Positions 24,573 to 32,362 of a stretch of 64,000 bases of DNA are shown in pieces. The DNA comes from C-114 sp963719285. GTDB lineage: Bacteria; Chloroflexota; Limnocylindria; Limnocylindrales; CSP1-4. The notes below the pieces were generated by a model. That model worked only from the letters and a program-made list of their open reading frames with translations, was not told the DNA's origin and did no database searches. Position numbers and translations under genes: made by a program. The first letter of the stretch is position 1; each line of letters begins with the position of its first letter. The stretch lies in contig CAVRBO010000001.1 in assembly GCA_963719285.1 (NCBI GenBank), positions 1 to 64,000 of the forward strand. Direction: 5' to 3'.

Positions 24573-25600
24573 TGCGCGCCCTTGTCAAGACGACCCGCGG
24601 GGTGGGTCGTCTCGAGCTGCAGGAACGGCCGGAGCCCGTGGCGGTGGCCGGCTGGGTGACGATCGAGGTCCGCTACGCCGGGATCTGCGGGACCGACTTG
24701 CACATCGTCCAGGACGAGTTCCCGTACTGGCCGCCGGTGACCCTGGGCCACGAGTTCTGCGGGACCGTCGTCGGGCTCGGCGACGGCGTCGACCCGTCCT
24801 GGCTCGGAGCGCGGGTGGTCAGCGAGCCGCACTCCCTCGCCTGCGGAACCTGCCACCTGTGCCGGCGGGGCTTCGCCGAGCTGTGTGCCGACAAGAGATC
24901 GCCCGGGTGGGGGATCGACGGAGCATTCGCCAGCCACCTGGCGATGCCCGCCCATCTCCTCCACCGACTCCCGGATGGGCTGTCCGACCGCGTCGCCGCC
25001 CTGGCCGAGCCGATGGCGGTGTCCGTCACGGCCCTCGCGCGGGGTGGCGTCCTGGCAGGTGACATCGTCCTGATCGTGGGCCCCGGCCCGGTCGGCATCC
25101 TGCTCGCGGCGGGGGCGCTCGCGATGGGTGCGGCCACCGTGGTGATGGTCGGCCGGCATGACTCGGACCGGCTTCGATTCGCCGAGTCGATCGGAGCGCT
25201 GACGACGCTGGGCGATCAGGCCGCCGAGCTTGTCCAGGACCTGACGGCCGGTCGAGGGGCGGACCTGGTCGTCGACGCGACCGGCTCGGCCGACGCGATC
25301 GCCCTGGCTATTGGCGCCGTCCGACGGCGGGGTCGGCTGGTGGCCGTGGGGATGAGCGGTCGGCCGGCCGTGGCCGTTCCCTGGGATCTGGCGGTCACGC
25401 GTGCCATCGACGCGTCGTTCTCGATGAGCTCGAACGCGACCGCCTGGGATCCGGCGATCACCATCCTCGAGCGAACCCCGCGACTGGAGGGCATGACCGC
25501 GGTCTTCGCGCTGGGCGACTGGGAGGCGGCCTTCGCGGCCGTGACCGACCGGACCGTGATCAAGGCGCTGCTCGATCCCGCGGTGGGGTCCGACCGGTGA
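24572..25600 (+). CDS. zinc-dependent alcohol dehydrogenase 2, sorbitol/threonine dehydrogenase family
   Basis: A 342-residue paralogue of the preceding gene. CGTDLHIVQDEF and GHEFCG hold the catalytic zinc, CGTCHLCRRGFAELC the structural zinc, and LIVGPGPVGILLAAGA is the dinucleotide fold. ATG 24572 shares bases with the stop of the first copy (TGATG). The two copies differ too much to be a recent duplication. They may act on two sugars or form two steps of the same route. Confidence 0.9.
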   Translation: MRALVKTTRGVGRLELQERPEPVAVAGWVTIEVRYAGICGTDLHIVQDEFPYWPPVTLGHEFCGTVVGLGDGVDPSWLGARVVSEPHSLACGTCHLCRRGFAELCADKRSPGWGIDGAFASHLAMPAHLLHRLPDGLSDRVAALAEPMAVSVTALARGGVLAGDIVLIVGPGPVGILLAAGALAMGAATVVMVGRHDSDRLRFAESIGALTTLGDQAAELVQDLTAGRGADLVVDATGSADAIALAIGAVRRRGRLVAVGMSGRPAVAVPWDLAVTRAIDASFSMSSNATAWDPAITILERTPRLEGMTAVFALGDWEAAFAAVTDRTVIKALLDPAVGSDR

Positions 25601-26535
25601 CGGGGGTGGGCACGATCCTGATCACCGACTGCGACCATCCGTCGACCGACATCGAGCGGGACATGATCCAGGCGGCCGGCTTCCGCCTCGAGGTCGCCGC
25701 CTGCCGGACTGCCGCCGACGTGATCGCCGCTGGATCCGCCAGCGCCGCGGTCGGGCTGATCGTCCAGTACGCCCCGATCACTGGGGCCGTGTTGCGCGCC
25801 CTGCCGGCCTGCCGGGTCGTGGGCCGGTACGGCGTCGGACTCGACACGATCGATGTCGCCACGGCGGCCGAGTTGGGCATCCGGGTCGTCAACGTGCCCG
25901 ACTACTGTACGGACGAGGTGGCCGACCACGCCCTGGGCCTGATCCTGGCCCTGACCCGCGGGATCGTCCCGCTCGACCGGGGCGTCCAGACCGGCACATG
26001 GGACTTCCGGCTGGCCGGTCGCGTGCGCCGGCCGTCGAGCCAGCAGGTGGGGGTGATCGGGCTCGGCCGGATCGGCTCGGCCCTGGCCAGCCGTGTGCAG
26101 GCGCTGGGCTACGCCGTGGTCGGCACGGATCCGCTGCGACGACGCGAGTCGAGTGTCCCGCTCGTCGAGCTCGACGAGCTCCTGGCGACGAGCGATGTCG
26201 TCAGCATCCACGCCCCGCTCGACCGGACGACGCGCCACCTCATCGATGCCCGGGCACTGGCCTTGATGCGACCGACGGCCATCCTCGTCAACACCAGCCG
26301 AGGGGGCCTGGTCGACCACGACGCCCTCGTCGACGCCCTGCGGACCGGCCGCCTGGCCGGTGCCGGCCTCGATGTGCTCGAGCGAGAACCGATCCCCACC
26401 GACGACCCGCTGATCGGGCTGCCCAATGTGGTCCTGACACCCCACGCGGCGTTCTACAGCGAGGAGTCGCTGGTCGAGATGAAGCGCAAGGTCAGCGCGC
26501 GGGTGCTGGCCGGTCTGGCCGGCGAGGGCGACTGA
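25597..26535 (+). CDS. D-isomer-specific 2-hydroxyacid dehydrogenase, CtBP-like
   Basis: A 312-residue dehydrogenase with the NAD fold VGVIGLGRIGSALASR. Catalytic Arg is in NTSRGGLVD, Glu in VLEREPIP and His in TPHAAFYSE, the full R-E-H triad. VVNVPDYCTDEVADHALGL is typical of the C-terminal-binding-protein branch. GTG 25597 overlaps the preceding stop by 4 bases. It is the last gene of the plus-strand catabolic operon. A sensible role is interconversion of a 2-keto acid and its hydroxy acid (lactate or glycerate type), but the substrate is not visible. Confidence 0.9.
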   Translation: MTGVGTILITDCDHPSTDIERDMIQAAGFRLEVAACRTAADVIAAGSASAAVGLIVQYAPITGAVLRALPACRVVGRYGVGLDTIDVATAAELGIRVVNVPDYCTDEVADHALGLILALTRGIVPLDRGVQTGTWDFRLAGRVRRPSSQQVGVIGLGRIGSALASRVQALGYAVVGTDPLRRRESSVPLVELDELLATSDVVSIHAPLDRTTRHLIDARALALMRPTAILVNTSRGGLVDHDALVDALRTGRLAGAGLDVLEREPIPTDDPLIGLPNVVLTPHAAFYSEESLVEMKRKVSARVLAGLAGEGD

Positions 26536-26541
26536 GAGCCT

Positions 26542-26565
26542 CGGCCCCGCGACACGTTCGGGCCG
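26542..26565. terminator. short hairpin between convergent genes
   Basis: cggccc (26542-26547) pairs with gggccg (26560-26565), between the dehydrogenase and lactonase stops. The stem is only 6 bp without a T-tract, so this is weak. Confidence 0.25.
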
Positions 26566-26608
26566 GGGGACGGTCAGTCCTTGGGAGCGGGCCATCGACA
26601 TCCTCGGA

Positions 26609-27460
26609 TCACGCCGGGGCCAGCCCGTAGACCTCCTCCGCCGTCACGCCGAAGATCGCCGCGCGTTCCGTCGGCGACAGGCGACCGGTCAAGGTCCGGG
26701 CGACCGCCAGCACCGACTCATACGGGGCGGCCAGCAGGCAGACCGGCCAATCCGAGCCGAACATGATCCGGGCAGGCCCGAAGACGTCGAGGGCGACGTC
26801 GACGTAGGGCTGGATATCGGTCGTGGTCCAGCTCGTCCAGTCGGCCTCGGTCACCAGCCCGGACAGCTTTGCCGAGACGTTCTGGAGCGGCCCGAACTCC
26901 GCCACCAGGCCGGCCCACGGCTGGCGCTCACCCTGTGCGATCGGGGGCTTGGCCAGGTGATCGATCACGAACCGGACATTCGGCAGCCGGCGGGCCAGGG
27001 CGATCGCGGCCGGCAGCTCTCGGGTTCGCACGAGCAGGTCGTAGACCAGGCCGGCCTTGCCCACCGCTGCGATCCCACGCTCCACGTCGGGCCGAAGGAG
27101 CCAGTCCGGATCGGCCTCGTCATGGGCCTGGTGCCGGATGCCGACCAGGCGATCGCCGCCGGGGCCGGCACGAAGATCGGCGATCACATCGCCGGCAGCG
27201 GGATCGATCAGGTCCAGCCAGCCGACGACACCCAGGATGAACGGTGTGACGGCGGCGGTCTCGAGGAACTGCCTCGTCTCGTCCAGTGCGTGCCGGGTCT
27301 GCACGAGGACCGTCCCGTCGACCTCCGTGCGGGTCAGGCTCGGGGCCAGGTCCTCGGGCCCGAATGGGCGTCGGATGGCCGCCAGCTCGTCGGTCAGCCA
27401 GGGGTAGTCGGCTGTGTCCGGATCCCAGAAGTGATGGTGCGCATCGATCAGCCGGCTCAT
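26609..27460 (-). CDS. amidohydrolase, L-fucono-1,5-lactonase type (COG3618)
   Basis: A 283-residue metal-dependent hydrolase of the amidohydrolase-2 superfamily. The opening LIDAHHHFWDP gives the metal His pair, VGIRHQAHDE is a second ligand region, FVIDHLAKPPI a third His, and FGSDWPV the metal Asp near the end. Members of this group open fuconolactone, galactonolactone and related sugar lactones, the step between the AKR dehydrogenase at 13211 and FucD. The start is ATG 27460, overlapping the truncated PAS gene (ATGA). It points toward the catabolic operon from the other side. Confidence 0.88.
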   Translation of the reverse strand: MSRLIDAHHHFWDPDTADYPWLTDELAAIRRPFGPEDLAPSLTRTEVDGTVLVQTRHALDETRQFLETAAVTPFILGVVGWLDLIDPAAGDVIADLRAGPGGDRLVGIRHQAHDEADPDWLLRPDVERGIAAVGKAGLVYDLLVRTRELPAAIALARRLPNVRFVIDHLAKPPIAQGERQPWAGLVAEFGPLQNVSAKLSGLVTEADWTSWTTTDIQPYVDVALDVFGPARIMFGSDWPVCLLAAPYESVLAVARTLTGRLSPTERAAIFGVTAEEVYGLAPA

Positions 27461-28014
27461 CCCGGAGTGCCGACTGCTTCGTCCGGATCGTGGAGGCCGA
27501 ACGATCTGGCCAGCGCCCGGCTGATCATCGTGAAGCGGCTGTCGGCATCCTTGAAGTAGATGTGGTCGGGAATGGCTTCCATGAGCGCGATCAGGCGGGC
27601 TCGTTGCTCGACCAGCGCGAGTTCGGCCGACTTCCGCTCGGTGACGTCGAAGATGACGCCGTCGATCCAGGTCATTGCGCCCGCGGCGTCGCCCCCGGGA
27701 CGTCCACGGTCCTCGACCCACAGGGTGGTCCCGTCCGCGTGGCGGATCCGGTACTCGAGCGTGTACGGCCGGCCGGTCGACACCGATCCCGTGATCGTGG
27801 CTGCGACCCTCGCCAGGTCCTCCGGCACCGGCTGGAGCGCTCCGATCGGTGCGCCGGGCGCGACCAGATCCTGGGCTCGATGCCCGGTCAACGACTCGAT
27901 CGTCGCGCTGACGTAGGCAAAGGACCATGGCCGCGCGGCAGCCCGGCGGTAGACGGCTCCGGGGATGTGCTCGACGAGTGCCTGGACGGGAGGCTCGTCC
28001 GCGGACCCGGTCAT
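27457..28014 (-). pseudogene. truncated PAS-domain sensor protein
   Basis: 185 residues. One complete PAS/PAC domain is seen at about 12-130, with VSATIESLTGHRAQDLV, YTLEYRIRHADGTTLWVEDRG and the PAC end GVIFDVTERKSAELAL. A second PAS starts at about 142 (MEAIPDHIYFKDADSRF) but stops after DPDEAVG, less than half way, followed by TPG and the stop codon that overlaps the lactonase start. No output domain (kinase, GGDEF) follows. It looks like the N-terminal part of a larger sensor cut by the arrival of the catabolic genes. It may still be expressed as a small PAS protein. Confidence 0.75.
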
Positions 28015-28297
28015 GTCGCGGACTCGGAGGAGGTTTGCAGCCGTCGCGGACGAGACACGATCAGACGCAGGCCATCAACCGGATGGTGAAACGGAAAGGT
28101 GCGCTCATGCTCGCGCGAGCCGGAAGGTCCGGCGGCGCACAGGGGTCAGTGAAGGAGTCGGTACAGTCTTGCGAGCGAGCACTCGATCGGGCCGCTCGGC
28201 GTGGTCCGCGATTGGCACACCACCACACTAGCTGGTAGGTCCAGCCCGCCGCGGCTTCCACCACCGCTGGTTACTACTCGACAGGAGGAACCGTCCC

Positions 28298-28714
28298 GTG
28301 ACGACACGTGCAGCACATCACCCGGTCTTCGATCGGCTCCTTGCCGAGCGGTCCGCCGACCTGCAGCTGCGGATCGCCGACCGGATCACGGCGTTCGCCG
28401 GTTCGATGCCGTTCGTCTATCTCCACGCGCTCGTGTTCGGGATCTGGATGCTCGTGTTCGAGCAGAGCCCGTGGCCAACGCTCACCCTGGTCGTCTCCCT
28501 GGAGGCGATCTTCCTGTCGACCTTCGTGATGATCGGCCAGAACCGCCAGGCGGCGTTCCAGCAGGCGAAGGCCGACCACGACTTCCTGGAAGAGGAGCAG
28601 GAGCTCAAGCTCAACACACAGCTCACCCGGGAGGTCCATGAGCTGACCCGCCAGGTTCACGCGCGACTCGTCGGGGATCAAGCCGCTGGGCCGGGGCCGA
28701 GCGACGCCGGGTAG
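28298..28714 (+). CDS. DUF1003 family membrane protein
   Basis: A 138-residue protein of the DUF1003 family, function unknown. Two membrane helices lie at about 32-52 (FVYLHALVFGIWMLVFE) and 60-80 (LVVSLEAIFLSTFVMIGQNRQ), the latter ending in the family hallmark QNRQ. A charged coiled segment follows (KADHDFLEEEQELKLNTQL). The GTG start at 28298 has AGGAGG upstream. The 283 bp before it, back to the PAS gene, hold the two divergent promoters but no motif I can name. Confidence 0.88.
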   Translation: MTTRAAHHPVFDRLLAERSADLQLRIADRITAFAGSMPFVYLHALVFGIWMLVFEQSPWPTLTLVVSLEAIFLSTFVMIGQNRQAAFQQAKADHDFLEEEQELKLNTQLTREVHELTRQVHARLVGDQAAGPGPSDAG

Positions 28715-28803
28715 GGCGGCACATCCCGGTCCGGCCTGTCGGCCGAGAACGTCAGGCGCGCCTCGCGGGCACCAGGGCAGGGCTCGCCTCCGCTCGGAGA
28801 CGC

Positions 28804-28838
28804 ACGGACCGGCACCCGGCACCCGTTGCCGGTTCCGT
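28804..28838. terminator. bidirectional hairpin terminator between DUF1003 gene and hypA
   Basis: acggaccggca (28804-28814) pairs with tgccggttccgt (28827-28838) with one bulged T. Outer bases (ggagacg and cgtctctcc) can extend the stem. It sits between convergent stops, and there is no T-tract. Confidence 0.5.
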
Positions 28839-28862
28839 CTCTCCGATCGGCGCGGTCACCCT

Positions 28863-29204
28863 TCAGGGGGCCGTCTGCACCTCGAGGAGCTCGAGCTCGG
28901 CCGTTCGGTGGCGCGTGGAGACATCGCCGCACGCCGGGCACACGACCACCGAGGCACTGATCACGTCGTCGTGTCCGAGCACACCGCTGAAGCCGCATGG
29001 GCAGCGAAGGTGGACGTCGAATGTCTCCGCCTCGAGTGCCGCGTCGGCAAGGCTGCCACCCTCCGTGAGCATCCGGAACGCCTGCTGCAACGCGGACTCA
29101 GGGATGCTCGAGGCGTGGCGGACGCGAACGACCTGGACGGGCCGCCCGGCCGACCGAACCTCGCACTCGGCGATGAGCTCGGCGACCAGGGAGACCTCAT
29201 GCAT
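28863..29204 (-). CDS. hypA: hydrogenase maturation nickel metallochaperone HypA
   Basis: A 113-residue nickel chaperone. It begins MHEVSL, where the conserved MHE N-terminus binds nickel, and has the zinc ribbon CPCGFSG and CPACGD in the C-terminal half. It delivers Ni to the large hydrogenase subunit together with HypB. ATG 29204 overlaps the protease stop by 8 bases, making it the last gene of the hox operon. HypB itself is not encoded in this window. Confidence 0.92.
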   Translation of the reverse strand: MHEVSLVAELIAECEVRSAGRPVQVVRVRHASSIPESALQQAFRMLTEGGSLADAALEAETFDVHLRCPCGFSGVLGHDDVISASVVVCPACGDVSTRHRTAELELLEVQTAP

Positions 29205-29691
29205 GGACGCCACCCACGCCGGTATCGGCTCGGCGCGCGGCGCCCCGCGCGGCGACGAGGTCGGCCACGGCGTCGACGACCCGCGGCAGGACAGCCTCCA
29301 GCTGCGGTGACAGCCGGTTCCCGATCTCGAGTGACGCCGCCCCGACGCTGACGATGTAGACGTCAGGCGCCCGGCCATAGAGCTCCTGGCCCAGCGCCAG
29401 GAGGCTGGCCGGGTCGAGATGGTGCGACCAGGTCGTGGCGCTGCGGCCGGCTCGCTCCACGGGCTCGATCGTGAACGTGCCCGGCGGGGGACCGTGGCTG
29501 GCGTCCACGAGGACCACGAACGTCGCGCGGCTGACGTCGAGGGCGAGCTCAGGCGTCAGCTGATGGCATGCCAGCACCGTCGCCCCATCCATCCGCGGGT
29601 CGGCGGCGAGGCGCTCCGCCGCGTGCCAGCCAAGCCCGTCGTCGGAACGGAGCACGTTTCCGTAGCCGATGACCAGGATCCTCTCGGTCAC
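29197..29691 (-). CDS. hydrogenase maturation protease (HycI/HoxW family)
   Basis: A 164-residue endopeptidase that removes the C-terminal tail of the NiFe large subunit after metal insertion. The family N-terminus ILVIGYGNVLRSDDGLGWH contains the first nickel-sensing Asp or Glu. FVVLVDASHGPPPG supplies the second Asp, and TWSHHLDPASLLAL has the conserved His. GTG 29691 overlaps the hoxH stop by 4 bases, so it is coupled to its substrate's translation. Confidence 0.92.
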   Translation of the reverse strand: MTERILVIGYGNVLRSDDGLGWHAAERLAADPRMDGATVLACHQLTPELALDVSRATFVVLVDASHGPPPGTFTIEPVERAGRSATTWSHHLDPASLLALGQELYGRAPDVYIVSVGAASLEIGNRLSPQLEAVLPRVVDAVADLVAARGAARRADTGVGGVHA

Positions 29692-31109
29692 CGCCGCAGC
29701 TCGTCGAGGATCGTCCCGTCCGGCCCGAGGAGCTGGAGATGGAGGGCCATCTCGCCGAGGGCGTGCGTCGAGCAGGACAGGCACGGGTCATAGCAGCGGA
29801 TGACCGCCTCGACCCGGTTGAGCATGGGCTCGGTCAGCGTGGCGCTCTTGACGTAGCGCTGGGCGACCTGCTTGACGCTGCGGTTCATCGCGAGGTTGTT
29901 GTGGCCGGTCGCGATCACGAGGTTTGCCCACTGGACGATCCCGTCGTCGTCGACCTTGTAGTGGTGCATGAGCGTGCCGCGTGGCGCCTCGGAGACCCCG
30001 ATGCCTTCGTTCCGGTTGATCCCGGCCACGGACCGGATCCGCGGCGAGAGGATTTCCCGGCCACGGAGGAGCTGGTCGATCCGCTCGCAGGCGTGAAGCG
30101 TGTCGATCAGGCGGGCGTAGTGATAGTGGAACGAGCTGTTCGGGACGCGCCCGATGCGGCTCCGGAACTCGCCGAGCTCCTCGTCCGCCCGGGCCGTCCC
30201 CATCTGGTCGGCGACGATCACCCGCGCCAGCGGCCCGACCCGGTAGACGCCGTCCGGATAGCCGAACGCCTTCAGATACGTCGACTTGAGGAACGTGAAC
30301 GGCTCGACCGCTTCGCCGATGTGGTCGTTGAAGGTCGTCGGGTCGACCCGATCGAGGACCATGCCGCCGTCGGCGTCGAGGACGCGCAGCCAGCCGTCGT
30401 AGTAGTCGACGTTGCCGGCGCGGTCGACGAGACCCATGAAGGCCGACGGGAAGGCCCCGAACACCGCGGCCTCCTCCTCCCAGGACAGGAGCGTGGCCTT
30501 GTACCAGTCCAGCGCTCGCTGGATCGCGGCGAGGGCCTCGGGGATCGCCGCCAGGATCCGGTCGCGCGTCTCGGCCTCGAGCGGCGCATCGACGCCCCCG
30601 GGCACGACCCAGGATGGATGGATCCGCTTGCCGCCGAGCCATTCGATGATCTGCTGGCCGAACCGGCGGACCCCGATCCCGTCGCGGGCGAGCGACGGAT
30701 TGGTCTGGGCGAGGCCGAGGATGTTGCGCGTTGCCGGATCCGCATCGAAGCCGAACAGGAGATCCGGCGAGGACAGGTGGAAGAAGCTCAGGGCGTTCGA
30801 CTGGACGATCTGGGCGAGGTTGATCACGCGCCGCAGGTCCGCCCCGGTCGGCGGCGGCTCGACGGCCATGATCTGGTCGCACGCCTTGGCTGAGGCGATC
30901 AGGTGGCTGACCGGGCAGATGCCGCAGATGCGAGCCATGATCGAGGGCATCTCGTGGATCGGCCGACCCTGGACGATCCGCTCGAACCCGCGGAACTGGG
31001 TCACGTGGAACTGGGCGTCGCTCACCTCGCCGGCATCGTCGAGGTGGATCGTGATCTTGGAGTGGCCCTCGATGCGGGTGATCGGGTCGATGACGATCGT
31101 GCTGCTCAC
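29688..31109 (-). CDS. hoxH: NAD-reducing NiFe hydrogenase large subunit HoxH
   Basis: A 473-residue catalytic subunit of a bidirectional hydrogenase (group 3d type). The NiFe site is held by the L1 motif RICGICPVSH near residue 61 and the L2 motif DPCLSCSTHALG near the C-terminus. About 24 residues follow the L2 motif's His, the tail expected to be cut by the protease encoded next. The start MSSTIVIDPITRIEGHSK is typical. The gap to hoxY is 12 bases. It pairs with HoxY for H2 cleavage and passes electrons through HoxEFU to NAD. Confidence 0.95.
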   Translation of the reverse strand: MSSTIVIDPITRIEGHSKITIHLDDAGEVSDAQFHVTQFRGFERIVQGRPIHEMPSIMARICGICPVSHLIASAKACDQIMAVEPPPTGADLRRVINLAQIVQSNALSFFHLSSPDLLFGFDADPATRNILGLAQTNPSLARDGIGVRRFGQQIIEWLGGKRIHPSWVVPGGVDAPLEAETRDRILAAIPEALAAIQRALDWYKATLLSWEEEAAVFGAFPSAFMGLVDRAGNVDYYDGWLRVLDADGGMVLDRVDPTTFNDHIGEAVEPFTFLKSTYLKAFGYPDGVYRVGPLARVIVADQMGTARADEELGEFRSRIGRVPNSSFHYHYARLIDTLHACERIDQLLRGREILSPRIRSVAGINRNEGIGVSEAPRGTLMHHYKVDDDGIVQWANLVIATGHNNLAMNRSVKQVAQRYVKSATLTEPMLNRVEAVIRCYDPCLSCSTHALGEMALHLQLLGPDGTILDELRR

Positions 31110-31121
31110 GGGTGGTGTTCC

Positions 31122-31652
31122 TCAGCGGCCGAAACGCGCACCGCGGGTGTCGGGGGCGCGGCCCTCGAGCAGGTCCACGAGCGCCTGGTGGATGAGATCG
31201 GCCGACGGCGGACAGCCGGGCAGGAAGGCGTCGACCTTGACAACCCGATGGACCGGGCTCGAGATCGGCAGGAGCCGCGGCACGACCTCGAGCGGGACGC
31301 CCGGGTTCAGCGTCACGTTCTCGATGTAGGCCCGGTCGAGCAGCGGCTGGACACCGATCGGATTGCGCATGCCGGGGACGTTGGCGGTGACTGCGCAGTC
31401 GCCGAACGAGATCAGGGTCCGGGTCCGCGCCCGGACGAGCTTGATCTTGTGGAGGTCGTCCTCGCTCGAGACGGCCCCCTCGACCAGGCAGAAGTCGACC
31501 TGGTCGGGGTACACCTTGGCATCGATGAGCGGGCTGTACACGATGTCGGCGATGGCGGCGATCTCGAGCAGTCGCTCGTCCATGTCCAGGAAGGACATGT
31601 GGCAGCCCGAACAGCCGTCGAGCCAGATCGTGGCGAGCGTCGGCTTGGTCAC
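31122..31652 (-). CDS. hoxY: NAD-reducing NiFe hydrogenase small subunit HoxY
   Basis: A 176-residue small subunit with one proximal [4Fe-4S] cluster. Ligands are CSGCHMSF near residue 14, the Cys in SFGDCAVTANVPGMRNP, and PGCPPSAD in the C-terminal third. The short single-cluster form is the hallmark of group 3d and 3b enzymes, as opposed to membrane uptake hydrogenases. GTG 31652 overlaps the hoxU stop by 4 bases. Confidence 0.95.
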   Translation of the reverse strand: MTKPTLATIWLDGCSGCHMSFLDMDERLLEIAAIADIVYSPLIDAKVYPDQVDFCLVEGAVSSEDDLHKIKLVRARTRTLISFGDCAVTANVPGMRNPIGVQPLLDRAYIENVTLNPGVPLEVVPRLLPISSPVHRVVKVDAFLPGCPPSADLIHQALVDLLEGRAPDTRGARFGR

Positions 31653-32362
31653 GGTTGGTCCTGGTCGAGCATCTTCAGGTAGGGCAGGAACGGTCGCCGC
31701 TCCTTGCTGCCTTCGGCGATCGAGCGGCCCTTCTCGAACAGGGCGCCGGTCGGGCAGACCTGGACGCACTTGCCGCAGCTCGTGCAGGTCGACGACTCGC
31801 CCCACGGCGTGCCCATGTCGGTGACGACGCGGGCCTCGACGCCCGAGCCCATCACGCCCCACGTTCGTGCGCCTTCGATCTCCTCGCAGACCCGCACGCA
31901 GCGGACGCACATGATGCAGCGGTTGTGGTCGATCGCGAAGAGCGGGTGGCTCGCGTCGATCCGGACCTTCGGGTTGATGACCGGCAGCTCGAAGTGGTCG
32001 ACCCGCAGGTCGTCGGCGAGATCCTGGAGCTCGCAGTGGTTATTGGCCACGCACACGGCGCAGATGTGGTTGCGTTCGAGGAACAGCATCTCCGTGACGG
32101 TCCGGCGGTACTCGACGAGCTGGTCCGATGTCGTCGTCACCTCCATGCCCTCGGTGACGAGCGTCGTGCAGGCCGCGGTGAGCTTGTTCGATCCCGCGAT
32201 CTCGACCACGCACAGGCGACACGAGCCGGTATCCGAGAGTCCGTCGAGGTGACACATCGTCGGGATGGCGATGCCGTTTTCGGTGGCCACGGCGAGGATC
32301 GACTGGCCGTCTGTCCCGGCGACGTCGGCACCATCGATCCGCAGCGTGTGGACGGCGGTCAT
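31649..32362 (-). CDS. hoxU: hydrogenase diaphorase subunit HoxU (NuoG N-terminal-like)
   Basis: A 237-residue iron-sulfur subunit. It has an N-terminal [2Fe-2S] ferredoxin domain (MCHLDGLSDTGSCRLCVVEI and a later C), a His-ligated [4Fe-4S] site (HICAVCVANNHCEL), and two ferredoxin-type clusters (CIMCVRCVRVC and CTSCGKCVQVCPTGA). It relays electrons between HoxY and HoxF. ATG 32362 overlaps the hoxF stop by 4 bases. Confidence 0.94.
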   Translation of the reverse strand: MTAVHTLRIDGADVAGTDGQSILAVATENGIAIPTMCHLDGLSDTGSCRLCVVEIAGSNKLTAACTTLVTEGMEVTTTSDQLVEYRRTVTEMLFLERNHICAVCVANNHCELQDLADDLRVDHFELPVINPKVRIDASHPLFAIDHNRCIMCVRCVRVCEEIEGARTWGVMGSGVEARVVTDMGTPWGESSTCTSCGKCVQVCPTGALFEKGRSIAEGSKERRPFLPYLKMLDQDQP

